From positions 2,841,920 to 2,905,919 of the forward strand of contig NZ_KZ119600.1 in NCBI RefSeq assembly GCF_002153425.1: a stretch of 64,000 nucleotides of DNA, written 5' to 3'. Both the position numbers and the translations under genes were made by a program. This document shows positions 1 through 8,286 of the stretch, in pieces; position 1 is the stretch's first letter, and every line of letters starts with the position of its first letter. The stretch is from Litchfieldia alkalitelluris. GTDB taxonomy: Bacteria; Bacillota; Bacilli; Bacillales; Salisediminibacteriaceae. The notes beneath the pieces were generated by a model that saw only the letters and a program-made list of their open reading frames with translations, was not told the DNA's origin and made no database searches.

Positions 1-520
1 GTCAGATCACCAAAGGGAACTAATGAGTTTATTTGAAAAAAGTTTATCTGATAAGGAAATTGAAAAGAAGCTTGATATTAGCCCTTCGACGATTAGAAAT
101 CACCGATTTAAATTAAGGGAAAAGGAAAAACAGGCAAAAATATTCTTAACAATCATGTCTTTATTAAATGAAGATAAAGGAAAATCAAACGAGAAAGAGC
201 TCATTCATATTCATAAGGAGGCAACAATGGTGGACGAAAGATATGCGATTACAAAGGAAGAGAAGGAAAAGGTATTAGCAACATATTTTAAGCATGGCCT
301 TGATGGACCAATAACGTCGTTTCCAAGTAAAGAGAAAAGAAAAATAATTATATTGCAAGAGATAGTCAAACGTTTTGATAAAAATAGGGGATATTCTGAA
401 AAAGAAGTAAACGAAATATTAAAATCTATTTACAGCGATTTCGTAACGATAAGAAGATATATGATTGAGTATGGATTTATGGATCGTAATAAAGATGGAA
501 GTGAATACTGGATTAAATAA
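1..520 (+). CDS. DUF2087 transcriptional regulator, 5' end outside window
   Basis: The reading frame is open to the left edge of the window, so the ATG at 23 is probably internal and the gene is truncated by the window. The visible N-terminus holds a helix-turn-helix recognition stretch (SDKEIEKKLDISPSTIRNH), like the LuxR/GerE type, in which DNA contact is expected around the STIRNHRFKL residues. The C-terminal 90 residues (from about YAITKEEKEKVLATYF to the end) match the DUF2087 fold, with the typical FPSKEKRKIIIL and RRYMIEYGFMDR motifs. Such proteins are usually one-component regulators of unknown ligand. A strong terminator follows. Family assignment is from memory of the motifs; the target is unknown. 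Confidence 0.75.
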   Translation, partial: SDHQRELMSLFEKSLSDKEIEKKLDISPSTIRNHRFKLREKEKQAKIFLTIMSLLNEDKGKSNEKELIHIHKEATMVDERYAITKEEKEKVLATYFKHGLDGPITSFPSKEKRKIIILQEIVKRFDKNRGYSEKEVNEILKSIYSDFVTIRRYMIEYGFMDRNKDGSEYWIK

Positions 521-546
521 AAAATTGCGTTAGCCGATAAAATTTA

Positions 547-596
547 ATGACAGCACACCACATGCTGCATAAGTGTTGTGCTGTCATTACCTATTT
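547..596. terminator. Rho-independent terminator behind the DUF2087 gene
   Basis: Arms ATGACAGCACACCAC (547-561) and GTGTTGTGCTGTCAT (573-587) pair over 15 bp with one mismatch around an 11-nt loop. A T-rich tail follows on the plus strand. It lies between two convergent genes and may serve both. The remaining 588-747 is AT-rich with nothing recognisable. Confidence 0.75.
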
Positions 597-747
597 TTCT
601 CGCCTATCTTGAAGCTTGTTTTTGTTCCAACAAATTATTTGTATCAATTATCATAATCCAAGGTCTTAGCTTAATTGTCTCTGTTATAGGATAATGTTGA
701 CAATTAACACTGTTGTGAAAGGTTCGCTTCTTCCTTTTTAATATGAC

Positions 748-2484
748 TTACAACCCCTTACTACTTGTACGAGTACCATCTACAATATTAATTTGAATTC
801 CTTGATCAATCCTTTTGGCACTAAGCCATAAAAACAAGTAAGTGACACCAACAGAAACAATGACCAGCATTAATACACCTACCCCTAAACTTAAGCTACC
901 TAAAAGTATTTTTGCAGATATCATCAAATTTATTAAGGAAGCCATTAAACCAACTAATCCAAAGGCCCCTTCTGAAAATTGGCTAATATAAGGTTGAAAT
1001 TCCACTGGAAAGAAGAGAAATATAGCTACCATGAACATTAACAGCATATATGGAATATTAATTAGCATTAATAAAAACCCTGTACCTGTTTCAATTCTCT
1101 GCTGTGGATTATTTGGATTATATTTACCACCAATCGTGCCTGCCCATAAGCCAATACCACTCATTCCAAGTGCAATGAAACCAAAGGCAATAAATCCTGC
1201 GATCCCCATATACCATTCCCAACCAATAAAAATGGTCAATCCAATTTCAATGAGGAGAACAAATATTAACGGAATGAGCCAATGCACCCATAGTTTCCCT
1301 AAAGCAATTTGCATTCCCGATAATGGTAATGTCCTCAATATCCACACCGCTTTTTCTTCTCGACCAATACTAGATGCTGAAAAATTACCCATAAGCATCG
1401 TTAAGAAAAAGATTAGCAAACCATGTGCGACCAACCAACTTGTCATTGTATTTTCTATTATACTCTCTAAAGCCCCTTCATTTGTAAGAATGGGAAAAAG
1501 TGGGACAACCATAATTATAAGGACTGGAAGGAAAGTTAGCCATTCTCTTGGATCTCGTTGAACTGCACGGAGTTCTTTTAGTCCAATAGATATAACAGGA
1601 CTTCTTAAGAGATGGAATTTTCCTTTTTTTCTTTTCTTTCTCTTTTTCCTACGAGCACCTTCACTCATTCGGATCCAACCTGTACGGAAGCCACGGTCAA
1701 CAACAACCTGTGTCAACAGAGTGATAATGCTAACAGCTATAACCATTGCAGCCATCCAAAGTAAACCTCTTAAAATATATCCTTGACTAAAGAAGCTCAG
1801 AGCCATTGCCGCCCAATGTGTTGGAAGCAATGTTAAGGCTGGCAATTCCGCACTCATCCCCTCTACCATATTATCAATGCCCATAAGGTTAGGAATTTGT
1901 ACAAGTAAAAATATGATTAAACCAGCCATTCCAGTCATTAATGTCATTAACTCTTTTACACGACTCTTTGGTATGATTTGAATAAGTAATAGATTAAACA
2001 AATAAGCGATTGATAAACCAACTAAAACAACAGTAAGACTAATAATTGGAACTATGAAAAAATAAATCCACGCTACACTAGCCCCGAGACCATATGATAA
2101 GAAAAACAATACTAAAAATACCCAAACAAATGCAGCAGTGGAGAAAAAGCTTTGCCCAAACTTCACCCAATAAATGTGCTTCGTTGCAATAGGAAGTGTG
2201 AATAGCATTTCCACATCTTTAGAAGAAAACAAATTCTTAAATACTTGTGGAATGGTAAAAAGAACCGTAATTATCATTCCACCGAAAGTAATGATGGAAT
2301 AAAAATTTGTCCTATCTTCAGCTGGCATAACTGAGCCAAGAGCGCTGCCGCCAAACAAGATTATTGGTACTAATATGACAGCAAAGACCCCAATAGCAAT
2401 AAGGGGAATTATTTGTCCAGTTCGCATAGATGAGACGGTTCGTTTAAATTGCTGCCAGTATAATCTAGCTAGTAATCTAGTCAT
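748..2484 (-). CDS. ABC exporter permease (YthQ/EcsB-like, ABC-2 superfamily)
   Basis: A 578-residue membrane protein with about twelve hydrophobic segments in two blocks (residues 20-270 and 320-560). The cytoplasmic stretch between them is very basic (near residues 280-292, EGARRKKRKKRKKGK). This is the layout of large ABC-2-type permeases of Firmicutes. Its start overlaps the end of the ATPase gene by four bases (ATGA), so the two are translationally coupled and form one exporter. The substrate cannot be told from sequence. The start ATG follows GAGGGTGG. No promoter specific to it is seen; it should be co-transcribed with the ATPase. Confidence 0.8.
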   Translation of the reverse strand: MTRLLARLYWQQFKRTVSSMRTGQIIPLIAIGVFAVILVPIILFGGSALGSVMPAEDRTNFYSIITFGGMIITVLFTIPQVFKNLFSSKDVEMLFTLPIATKHIYWVKFGQSFFSTAAFVWVFLVLFFLSYGLGASVAWIYFFIVPIISLTVVLVGLSIAYLFNLLLIQIIPKSRVKELMTLMTGMAGLIIFLLVQIPNLMGIDNMVEGMSAELPALTLLPTHWAAMALSFFSQGYILRGLLWMAAMVIAVSIITLLTQVVVDRGFRTGWIRMSEGARRKKRKKRKKGKFHLLRSPVISIGLKELRAVQRDPREWLTFLPVLIIMVVPLFPILTNEGALESIIENTMTSWLVAHGLLIFFLTMLMGNFSASSIGREEKAVWILRTLPLSGMQIALGKLWVHWLIPLIFVLLIEIGLTIFIGWEWYMGIAGFIAFGFIALGMSGIGLWAGTIGGKYNPNNPQQRIETGTGFLLMLINIPYMLLMFMVAIFLFFPVEFQPYISQFSEGAFGLVGLMASLINLMISAKILLGSLSLGVGVLMLVIVSVGVTYLFLWLSAKRIDQGIQINIVDGTRTSSKGL

Positions 2485-3260
2485 CGATGACCACCCTCAT
2501 GCTCTAAACTCTTAATAAGCTCCGCTGCATCATCTCCACCAGTTAGTTCGAGGAAGATATCCTCTAGGGAAGCATTGTTATTTCCACCTTGCTTTCGAAG
2601 CTCTTCCATCGTTCCAATTGCAAGTAATGATCCTTCTGTAATTATCCCAACACGGTCACACATTGTTTCTGCTATTTCAAGAATATGGGTAGACATAAAG
2701 ACTGTAGTCCCTTGGTCACAAAGGTTCCTAAGTAATTGCTTTAATTTTCTCGCACTTCCTGGATCTAATCCGACAGTTGGTTCATCTAGAAAAATAACTT
2801 TTGGATCATGTACTAAAGCACCTACTAAAGCAATTTTTTGCTTCATTCCATGGGAATAGCTCTCTAACAATTCATCAACACTATCCGTAAGGTTAAACAT
2901 ATGTAAATATTTTTCTGCACGTGCTTGAAACGTTTCTTCTGATACTTTGAATACTGAAGCAATAAATTTAAGATACTCCCAACCTGTTAGCTTAGGATAC
3001 AAATTTGGTTGATCTGGAAGGTACGCAATGTTCCTCTTTGCTTTGAGAGGCTTCTTCCACATATCTACACCTGCAATTTCAACGGTTCCTTCTGTAGGCT
3101 CTAGTAATCCAGTCATCATTTTTATCGTTGTTGTCTTGCCAGCACCATTCGGACCGAGAAAACCAAATAGTTCCCCTTCGTTAATTGTTAAATTTAAAGG
3201 TTGGACGGCTTCTGCTTTTCCATATGTCTTTTTTAAATTCGATAGCTTTATTGTGGTCAT
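2481..3260 (-). CDS. ABC transporter ATP-binding protein
   Basis: A 259-residue nucleotide-binding subunit. Walker A is GPNGAGKTT near residue 37, the signature is YSHGMKQKI (a variant of LSGGQ), and Walker B with the catalytic Glu is VIFLDEPTVGLDP, followed by the switch His in STHILEIAE. It energises the permease encoded immediately downstream. The ATG at 3260 was preferred over a TTG two codons upstream because GGAAGGG lies 7 bases before the ATG and would overlap the TTG. The C-terminus has a short extension after the NBD, as in YthP/EcsA-type ATPases. Substrate unknown. Confidence 0.88.
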   Translation of the reverse strand: MTTIKLSNLKKTYGKAEAVQPLNLTINEGELFGFLGPNGAGKTTTIKMMTGLLEPTEGTVEIAGVDMWKKPLKAKRNIAYLPDQPNLYPKLTGWEYLKFIASVFKVSEETFQARAEKYLHMFNLTDSVDELLESYSHGMKQKIALVGALVHDPKVIFLDEPTVGLDPGSARKLKQLLRNLCDQGTTVFMSTHILEIAETMCDRVGIITEGSLLAIGTMEELRKQGGNNNASLEDIFLELTGGDDAAELIKSLEHEGGHR

Positions 3261-3312
3261 TTTCAAACCCTTCCTATAAAAATGTCATTAATTTTGTTGC
3301 GAATAAAATTCG

Positions 3313-3780
3313 TTACTTTATAACCGGGCGCTCTATGTCTGAAAAGTAATCATTAAAAAATTGTTTGTGGTCCGTGAATAACTCCTTCGGTAATTCATTA
3401 AGCTTAAAAAAATCATTTTGAATGGATTCAGAGTTTTCCCTAACTAACTCCCCTGAGAATTCTTTACATGTAAAGATAATTTGTACTTTGGCTACTTCGT
3501 CTCCATTTGGAAATATTTTTTCGTGGTCCTTACCTGAATAAATACCAAATAACTCAAGTTTTCCTAAATAAAGACCAGTTTCTTCAAAAACCTCTCGTCT
3601 TGCTGTATCTTGAACTGTCTCATCGAACTCCATAAATCCCCCAGGCAACCCCCACTGTCCTGTGTCCGATCGTTGTTGAAGTAATAAGCGGTTATCTTCA
3701 TCAAAAACAAAAGCTCCTGCAACTACCATCATTACCTTACTTTTCCCTACCATGCTTCGTAAATATTGAATATAATCCAT
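3313..3780 (-). CDS. NUDIX hydrolase
   Basis: 155 residues. The Nudix box reads from GGFMEFDETVQD into REVFEETGL, with the metal-binding REVFEE glutamates intact. The preceding MMVVAGAFVFDEDNRLLLQQR strand is typical of MutT/ADP-ribose pyrophosphatase-like members that hydrolyse nucleoside diphosphates linked to another moiety. Substrate unknown. The ATG at 3780 has AGAAGGT 6 bases upstream; an in-frame GTG at 3801 lies inside the upstream acetyltransferase gene and lacks a ribosome-binding site. It follows the GNAT gene with no gap, so both are likely one transcript. Confidence 0.82.
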   Translation of the reverse strand: MDYIQYLRSMVGKSKVMMVVAGAFVFDEDNRLLLQQRSDTGQWGLPGGFMEFDETVQDTARREVFEETGLYLGKLELFGIYSGKDHEKIFPNGDEVAKVQIIFTCKEFSGELVRENSESIQNDFFKLNELPKELFTDHKQFFNDYFSDIERPVIK

Positions 3781-3781
3781 A

Positions 3782-4342
3782 TTAATACCTTCTGTCTTCA
3801 CTTTTATAATCTTCTTTAGTTAATCCATAAACATAGTGGTCCACGTATTTATCGTACAACTTTTCTGACTGCTTTAAGCACCCTTCTCTTGGAAAGTTGA
3901 GTTTCTCTGGAATTTTCGCACTTTTCAAGTTCTCTGTTGCAGCCCTTATTTCTACTCTTTGAAGATTTAATTCTTCAAAGCAATAGTCTACTACTTCAGC
4001 ACAAGCTTGTGTCATGATGCCTTTTCCTTGATCCCCTTCCCCTAACCAATACCCAATGGAAGTTGAGTGATTTGACCAATTAATGCTATGTAAGCCAATA
4101 ACTCCTGCCAAATGACCTTTATACCAGATTCCAGCTTGAAAACCATTGTTTTGGCTAAACTGCTTTAGTGTACTATCAATGAAATTATTTGAGTCGTTGA
4201 TAGACTTGGTGAAATCTACCCACGGAAGCCATTCACGAAGATAATCTCGAGACTGATCAGTAAGTTGGAAAAGGGCTTCTGCGTGTCTTGGTTCTAGTAA
4301 TCTTAAATCTAGTTCTTCAGTGATTACATATTTAAACATCAT
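3782..4342 (-). CDS. GNAT N-acetyltransferase, YdaF/RimL-like
   Basis: A 186-residue GNAT protein. It starts with the RimL-type LDLRLLEPRHAEALF motif, then WYKGHLAGVIGLHSI and SIGYWLGEGDQGKGIMT. The last contains the acetyl-CoA pyrophosphate loop (Q/R-x-x-G-x-G/A, here DQGKGI). LNLQRVEIRAATENLKSAKIPEKLNF is the conserved C-terminal region; the usual N-x-x-S-x-x-V-x-x-K/R-x-G-F has become NLKSAKIPEKLNF, a slight variant at the Gly. Family members acetylate ribosomal protein N-termini or small amines; the substrate here is not predictable. GGGAGG precedes the start. It is followed directly by the NUDIX gene. Confidence 0.82.
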   Translation of the reverse strand: MMFKYVITEELDLRLLEPRHAEALFQLTDQSRDYLREWLPWVDFTKSINDSNNFIDSTLKQFSQNNGFQAGIWYKGHLAGVIGLHSINWSNHSTSIGYWLGEGDQGKGIMTQACAEVVDYCFEELNLQRVEIRAATENLKSAKIPEKLNFPREGCLKQSEKLYDKYVDHYVYGLTKEDYKSEDRRY

Positions 4343-4472
4343 TCATTCCTCCCTTTTACATGATGTATCAACTAAAATGACTCTGTATTTTCAACTTTAA
4401 TGAGGAAACTTCTTCCTCTCCATCTCTTTATTGATAAACTGATATCGGAAAACAACTATATTATAAAAGCAT

Positions 4473-4814
4473 TCACAATCGACGAACCGTAATAGCTAAT
4501 GTACCCCATTTCCGTTCTTGCTCAGGTGTATAAATATCATATGTTCCATCAATCATATCCTTCATGGACCAACCTTCACAATCAAAATCTCTTAAAGGAA
4601 TATCTTTGTACATCTCTTCGAAAGTTCCATATGTTCTGAGTTCGGTGACCTGTACTTTTAATAATCCATTTTGTCCTGGTAATTTAATAAACTCAATAGT
4701 ATCAGCAACGTTGATTTTCCTTCTCTTTTCATCGTTTAAGCGTACTTCTACCTTCTTATCTCCTTTTTCCATAGCATGAAAATAATCTTCATATAACCCC
4801 ATTCTATGAACCAT
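4473..4814 (-). CDS. ASCH domain protein
   Basis: 113 residues forming a complete ASCH (PUA-like beta-barrel) domain: HRMGLYEDYFHAMEKGDKKVEVRLNDEKR carries the G-x-K-x-x-E-x-R motif, followed by ADTIEFI and a C-terminal YTPEQERKWGTLAITV strand. ASCH proteins bind RNA or nucleotides; the short E. coli homologue YqfB hydrolyses N4-acetylcytidine. That activity is a possibility here, not shown. Good ribosome-binding site AGGGGGA. Monocistronic as far as visible. Confidence 0.72.
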   Translation of the reverse strand: MVHRMGLYEDYFHAMEKGDKKVEVRLNDEKRRKINVADTIEFIKLPGQNGLLKVQVTELRTYGTFEEMYKDIPLRDFDCEGWSMKDMIDGTYDIYTPEQERKWGTLAITVRRL

Positions 4815-4917
4815 AAGTTCCCCCTATCGTTTTCTATGTTTGTATAGACATAAGTTTACTACATTTTTCCATATATTCAGTAAATAAGGAGTTGTTTTTT
4901 CAACTCAATATAAAAAC

Positions 4918-5637
4918 CTATTTATCAAAACGATACGTAAAAGTAATCCAACCAATTAGGAGAATAGGTTTATCTTCTTTAGATACGGCCTCCTCTTTGA
5001 AGGTTAAGGTTCGAATTCCATTCGAATTACGATTAATTAGCCCTACACGGCCTCCATCTTTATATATTTCAATATCAGATCGAATACTTCTTGCTCGGAA
5101 TTCATAAACACGTTTATCAATTTTTAAGTTTATATTCTCTATTAATTTTTTTATGTTTTTCACACGCATATCTGTAATCATTTCTGCAATAGGTATATTT
5201 TCATCAAAGATCACGAATAGAGTATTTTGTTTCTTCTTATCTTCACTTTTTACGAAATATGAATTTCCATTTTCAAAATTGAACTGTAGTTTCAAAAACC
5301 AAAGGCCTGGCGTGTTCATTAAGTCAGCAATAACCTTATGATAAGTTTTTTCATATACTCGATTAAAAGTAGCAACTAGATTATATCCATAATATAGCTT
5401 TTTACTTCCCGTAAGCCATTTGTCTTTTAATGATGTGGACCACTCGTTATTAGGGTGTAAAGGTTTATATACTTCATCTTTCTTCTTTTGTACTAAGCTA
5501 ATTAATAGAATAAAGGGTGCTGCAGCTAATAATATAAAAGCCAATTGTAACTGAGTGGGATTATATTCACCTATTATTAACCACCTTAATGTAATCCCTA
5601 AAAGTGCCACGAAAAAGAATGCTATTAATTTTGTCAT
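4918..5637 (-). CDS. Membrane-anchored protein of unknown function (possibly tubby-like C-terminal domain)
   Basis: 239 residues. Two N-terminal transmembrane helices (about residues 3-20 and 28-47) precede a soluble domain of about 180 residues. That domain has alternating strands such as YFVKSEDKK, LFVIFDENIPIAEM, RVYEFRARSIRSDIEIYKDG and VGLINRNSNG. The strand pattern resembles the LURP-one/tubby C-terminal-like proteins of Bacilli; this is a weak resemblance. I chose the ATG at 5637 because GAGGG lies 6 bases upstream; the in-frame GTG at 5676 has no Shine-Dalgarno sequence. The gene has no operon partner and has the 45-bp palindrome array directly upstream. Confidence 0.6.
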   Translation of the reverse strand: MTKLIAFFFVALLGITLRWLIIGEYNPTQLQLAFILLAAAPFILLISLVQKKKDEVYKPLHPNNEWSTSLKDKWLTGSKKLYYGYNLVATFNRVYEKTYHKVIADLMNTPGLWFLKLQFNFENGNSYFVKSEDKKKQNTLFVIFDENIPIAEMITDMRVKNIKKLIENINLKIDKRVYEFRARSIRSDIEIYKDGGRVGLINRNSNGIRTLTFKEEAVSKEDKPILLIGWITFTYRFDK

Positions 5638-5740
5638 GATATCCCTCACTAGTATAAAAATTACGGTTATTGTCACTTCTAAGACTACTAAGTTCTATTT
5701 TAACATCGATAAGATAGTATTAAATTAAATTTTCAAAAGA

Positions 5741-6121
5741 TTTCGCTTGTGTGAGTATCTTTGGAAAGAGAAAAGATCGCGGTGACTTCACTTTGTGACA
5801 TGATTTATGGGCGGGAAAATGCTTGATTACATTTCACTTGCGTGAAATGGCTGAGGGATAGTATAGTTCGTGTTGATTTCACTTACGTGAAAGGGTGTAA
5901 GGAGATAATTGTTCATGCTGATTTCACTTTCGTGAAATGGTTTGTAGTGCAGAAAATGTTTAATTTTATTTCACTTTCGTGAAATGATTTATATTGCATA
6001 GCCTGACTTTATTTCACTTGCGTGAAATGGCTGAAGGGTAGTATAGTTTGTGTTGATTTCGCTTACGTGAAAGGGTTTTTAGTGCGAAGGATTGATTTAG
6101 TTGATTTCACTTCGTGAAATT
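5741..6121. repeat. Tandem palindrome array, about 45-bp period, 9 copies
   Basis: The palindrome TTTCAC-TTnC-GTGAAA starts at about 5741, 5786, 5832, 5877, 5922, 5969, 6012, 6057 and 6105, spacing 43-48 bp. The first two copies are degenerate. Arms are 6 bp around a 4-base centre that varies (TTGC, TTAC, TTTC, TTTC, TTGC, TTAC). The spacers are not unique: the spacer after 5832 matches the one after 6012, and copy 5877 matches 6057 (same TTAC centre, same GGG flank). The real higher-order period is therefore about 180 bp. Not a CRISPR. It fills the gap upstream of the 4918-5637 gene. Confidence 0.9.
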
Positions 6122-6180
6122 TTCTATTACCTTTTAAATTAAATAGTGATCTCCATTGAATTTGGGTGAGTTTCTTAGCA

Positions 6181-6240
6181 GGTCCTTTGCTCCTGCGGGG
6201 CTCCGCCTCCTCGTCGCAAATGGGGGAGGCGCATTAGATT
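6181..6240. repeat. GC-rich dispersed-type repeat
   Basis: A short GC-rich island in AT-rich DNA. The text CTCCTGCGGGGCTCCGCC (6190-6207) contains GCGG/CCGC arms nested inside TTGC/GCAA arms (6187-6190 and 6215-6218). This kind of sequence recurs between genes in many Bacillaceae chromosomes; that statement is from general experience, and dispersal was not checked here. A diverged relative may be at 18820-18925. Confidence 0.45.
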
Positions 6241-6257
6241 CCTCCTAATTTTGTCAT

Positions 6258-6398
6258 AAAAAAACGATCCTACCTGCGCGGCTAAAGCCGCATTTCGCTT
6301 ACGCGAAATTACGGAAGGAACGAAAATGCTCGGAGGACAAAGTAAACTTTGTCCTCCTATGCTTTCCGATCCTTCCTAGCAGGTGGGATCGTTTTTTT
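6258..6398. repeat. 141-bp composite inverted repeat acting as rnc terminator
   Basis: Outer arms of 20 bases at 6258-6277 and 6379-6398 (AAAAAAACGATCC... / ...GGATCGTTTTTTT) pair with one mismatch. Inside lie three further hairpins: GCGGCT-AA-AGCCGC (6278-6291), ATTTCGC-TTAC-GCGAAAT (6292-6309), and GGAGGACAAAGT-AA-ACTTTGTCCTCC (6332-6357). An additional GGAAGGA/TCCTTCC pairing joins 6313-6319 with 6370-6376. The outer right arm ends just after the rnc stop codon, so on the minus strand it gives a terminator with a U-tract. The size and terminal repeats resemble small structured elements such as bcr- or MITE-type repeats. Confidence 0.8.
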
Positions 6399-7161
6399 AT
6401 TTGGTTTTGAGTTTTTCTAATGCTTTTTGGGCGGCCATTTGCTCTGCTTCTTTCTTCGACTTTCCGGTTCCTTTGCCTAATTGGTTTGTTTCTAGCCAGA
6501 CTTCGGATACGAATTCTCGGCAGTGGGCTGGGCCTTTTTCTTGGACGATTTTGTATTGGATGTTGCCTTGTCCTTCTCGTTGGATTAGTTCTTGGAGCTG
6601 GCTTTTGTAATCCATCATATGGGAGAAGGCTCCTCCTTCTATTTTTGGATATACGTGCTCTTTTAGGAATTGATATACTGCTTCCATTCCAACGTCTAGG
6701 TAGAGTGCGCCAATGAAGGATTCGAATACGTCGGCCAGTAGGGCTGGGCGTTTTCTGCCTCCTGTCATTTCTTCTCCTTTACCTAATAATACGTAATCAC
6801 CAAAATGTAGTTCGTCTGCTATTTTTGCCAAGGATGGCTCGCATACGATGGCAGCTCTGAGTTTGGTCATCTCTCCTTCACTCATGTTTTCATAGTTCTT
6901 AAACAGGTATTGTGAGATGGCCAATTCCAAAACCGCATCCCCTAGAAATTCGAGCCTTTCATTATCATCGTGTGGTCGAATTCGATGCTCGTTTACATAC
7001 GATGAGTGGGTAAATGCTTGGATGAATAGTTCATCATTTTGGTAATCAATATGAATGCTTGATAAAAATTTACGGTACTTATCCTTTTGGGCTTTTGTTA
7101 ATTGCATCTTCTTCGGTGGACGCTTAACCCTTCTTTGTATCTTGCGAGATTGTTGTTGCAT
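6397..7161 (-). CDS. rnc: Ribonuclease III
   Basis: 254 residues. The RNase III signature [14 protein letters not shown] (about residues 70-83) carries the catalytic Glu and Asp, and [13 protein letters not shown] the second acidic pair. The C-terminal double-stranded RNA-binding domain runs from [14 protein letters not shown] to [16 protein letters not shown]. It cleaves double-stranded RNA in rRNA precursors and mRNA and degrades toxin or phage RNA duplexes. I chose the ATG at 7161 (GGGGG 5 bases upstream); an ATG four codons earlier at 7173 is possible with a weaker AAAGAAG site. In B. subtilis smc and ftsY follow rnc; here a structured repeat and an array follow. Confidence 0.95.
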   Translation of the reverse strand: MQQQSRKIQRRVKRPPKKMQLTKAQKDKYRKFLSSIHIDYQNDELFIQAFTHSSYVNEHRIRPHDDNERLEFLGDAVLELAISQYLFKNYENMSEGEMTKLRAAIVCEPSLAKIADELHFGDYVLLGKGEEMTGGRKRPALLADVFESFIGALYLDVGMEAVYQFLKEHVYPKIEGGAFSHMMDYKSQLQELIQREGQGNIQYKIVQEKGPAHCREFVSEVWLETNQLGKGTGKSKKEAEQMAAQKALEKLKTK

Positions 7162-7195
7162 GAGAACCCCCATCGCTTCTTTCTAATTTTGAAAT

Positions 7196-7224
7196 CCCAA
7201 GCCCCTAATTATAAGGGGCTTGGG
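7196..7224. terminator. Perfect 11-bp hairpin between acpP and rnc
   Basis: CCCAAGCCCCT (7196-7206) and AGGGGCTTGGG (7214-7224) form a perfect 11-bp stem with a 7-nt loop. On the minus strand it is followed only by a weak T run (ATTTC), so it may be a partial terminator or a processing/stability hairpin, limiting read-through from the abundant acpP message into rnc. Confidence 0.6.
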
Positions 7225-7232
7225 TTTAAAAA

Positions 7233-7475
7233 CTATTGATGACGTTCTATGTACTGGATAACATCACCTACAGTTGATATCTTTTCAGCATCTTCATCGG
7301 AAATTTCTAGATCGAACTCATCTTCTAATTCCATAACAAGTTCAACTACATCCAAGGAGTCTGCACCTAAATCATCTTTAAAAGTTGCTTCAGGCTTTAC
7401 TTCTGACTCATCTACACCAAGACGGTCTGAAACGATTTTTGCAATGCGATCAATGACTGCTGCCATATTGCTCAC
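7233..7475 (-). CDS. acpP: Acyl carrier protein
   Basis: 80 residues, the usual ACP length, strongly acidic. The Ser in [19 protein letters not shown] (about residue 40) receives the 4'-phosphopantetheine arm that carries growing acyl chains in type II fatty-acid synthesis. The ribosome-binding site AGGAGGTG is near consensus, fitting the high abundance of ACP. It stands downstream of fabG in the fapR-plsX-fabD-fabG cluster and is followed by a hairpin and then rnc. The N-terminus is a few residues longer than typical ([15 protein letters not shown]). Confidence 0.97.
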   Translation of the reverse strand: MSNMAAVIDRIAKIVSDRLGVDESEVKPEATFKDDLGADSLDVVELVMELEDEFDLEISDEDAEKISTVGDVIQYIERHQ

Positions 7476-7536
7476 CTCCTCTCAGTAATTATAGGACAAT
7501 CTGTAAAAAAAAACTAGTTTTTTTCAGAACATAATA

Positions 7537-8274
7537 TTACATTACCATTCCACCATCAACGTGTAATGTTTGTCCAGTCATGTAGGAGGCTGCCTCGCTA
7601 GCTAAGAAGGTTACTACTGCAGCAACTTGCTCCGGTGAACCTAACTTTCCAAGTGGAATCTGTTTCAGCATTTCTTCAGTCAATTCATCAGATAATGCAT
7701 CTGTCATATCCGTTTCAATAAAGCCAGGAGCAATCGCATTGACTAAAATGTTACGATTTGCAAGTTCTCTAGCCATTGATTTCGTCAAGCCGATTACACC
7801 AGCTTTGCTGGCTACATAATTTGCCTGACCTGCATTCCCTAAAACACCAACTACAGAAGAGATATTAATAATTCTTCCATACCTTTGTTTCATCATAGGT
7901 CGAGTTACTGCCTTTGAACAATTAAAAACTCCTTTTAGATTCGTGTCAATCACAGCATCAAAATCTTCTTCTTTCATTCTCATGATAAGATTGTCTTTTG
8001 TAATCCCTGCATTATTCACTAATATTTCCAATGAACCAAACTCACCTATTACGGTTTTCACCATCGTTCCAACAGCATCACCATCAGCTACGTTTGCTTG
8101 TATTGCCATCGCCTTTACTCCTAAGCTCTCACATTCAGCAGCAACTGCTTCAGCTTTATCTTTGCTACCTGAATAGTTCACTGCCACATTAATCCCTTGT
8201 TTGGCTAAAGCTAAACAAATCGACCTTCCGATGCCTCGTGATCCGCCTGTCACTAATGCGTTTTGACCTTGCAT
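7537..8274 (-). CDS. fabG: 3-oxoacyl-[acyl-carrier-protein] reductase
   Basis: 245-residue short-chain dehydrogenase. NADPH-binding TGGSRGIGR near residue 9, NNAG near 87, catalytic Ser in INISSVVGV and Tyr/Lys in YVASKAGV. It reduces 3-ketoacyl-ACP in each elongation cycle. The ATG at 8274 is preferred because AAGGAG lies 8 bases before it; the in-frame GTG at 8283 overlaps that site. The ATG is 13 bp past the fabD stop, in one operon with plsX and fabD, which also places it under FapR. Confidence 0.96.
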   Translation of the reverse strand: MQGQNALVTGGSRGIGRSICLALAKQGINVAVNYSGSKDKAEAVAAECESLGVKAMAIQANVADGDAVGTMVKTVIGEFGSLEILVNNAGITKDNLIMRMKEEDFDAVIDTNLKGVFNCSKAVTRPMMKQRYGRIINISSVVGVLGNAGQANYVASKAGVIGLTKSMARELANRNILVNAIAPGFIETDMTDALSDELTEEMLKQIPLGKLGSPEQVAAVVTFLASEAASYMTGQTLHVDGGMVM

Positions 8275-8286
8275 ACACTCCACTCC

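Noticed and set aside
1031-1561. 176-residue plus-strand frame inside the ABC permease
   Set aside because: Antisense shadow of a membrane protein gene, no ribosome-binding site.
5741-6121. CRISPR-like palindromic repeats with spacers
   Set aside because: Spacers recur in the array (180-bp order), lengths vary and the repeat is only about 16 bp.
6383-6716. Plus-strand frames opposite rnc
   Set aside because: Antisense shadows with low-complexity Leu/Phe composition.
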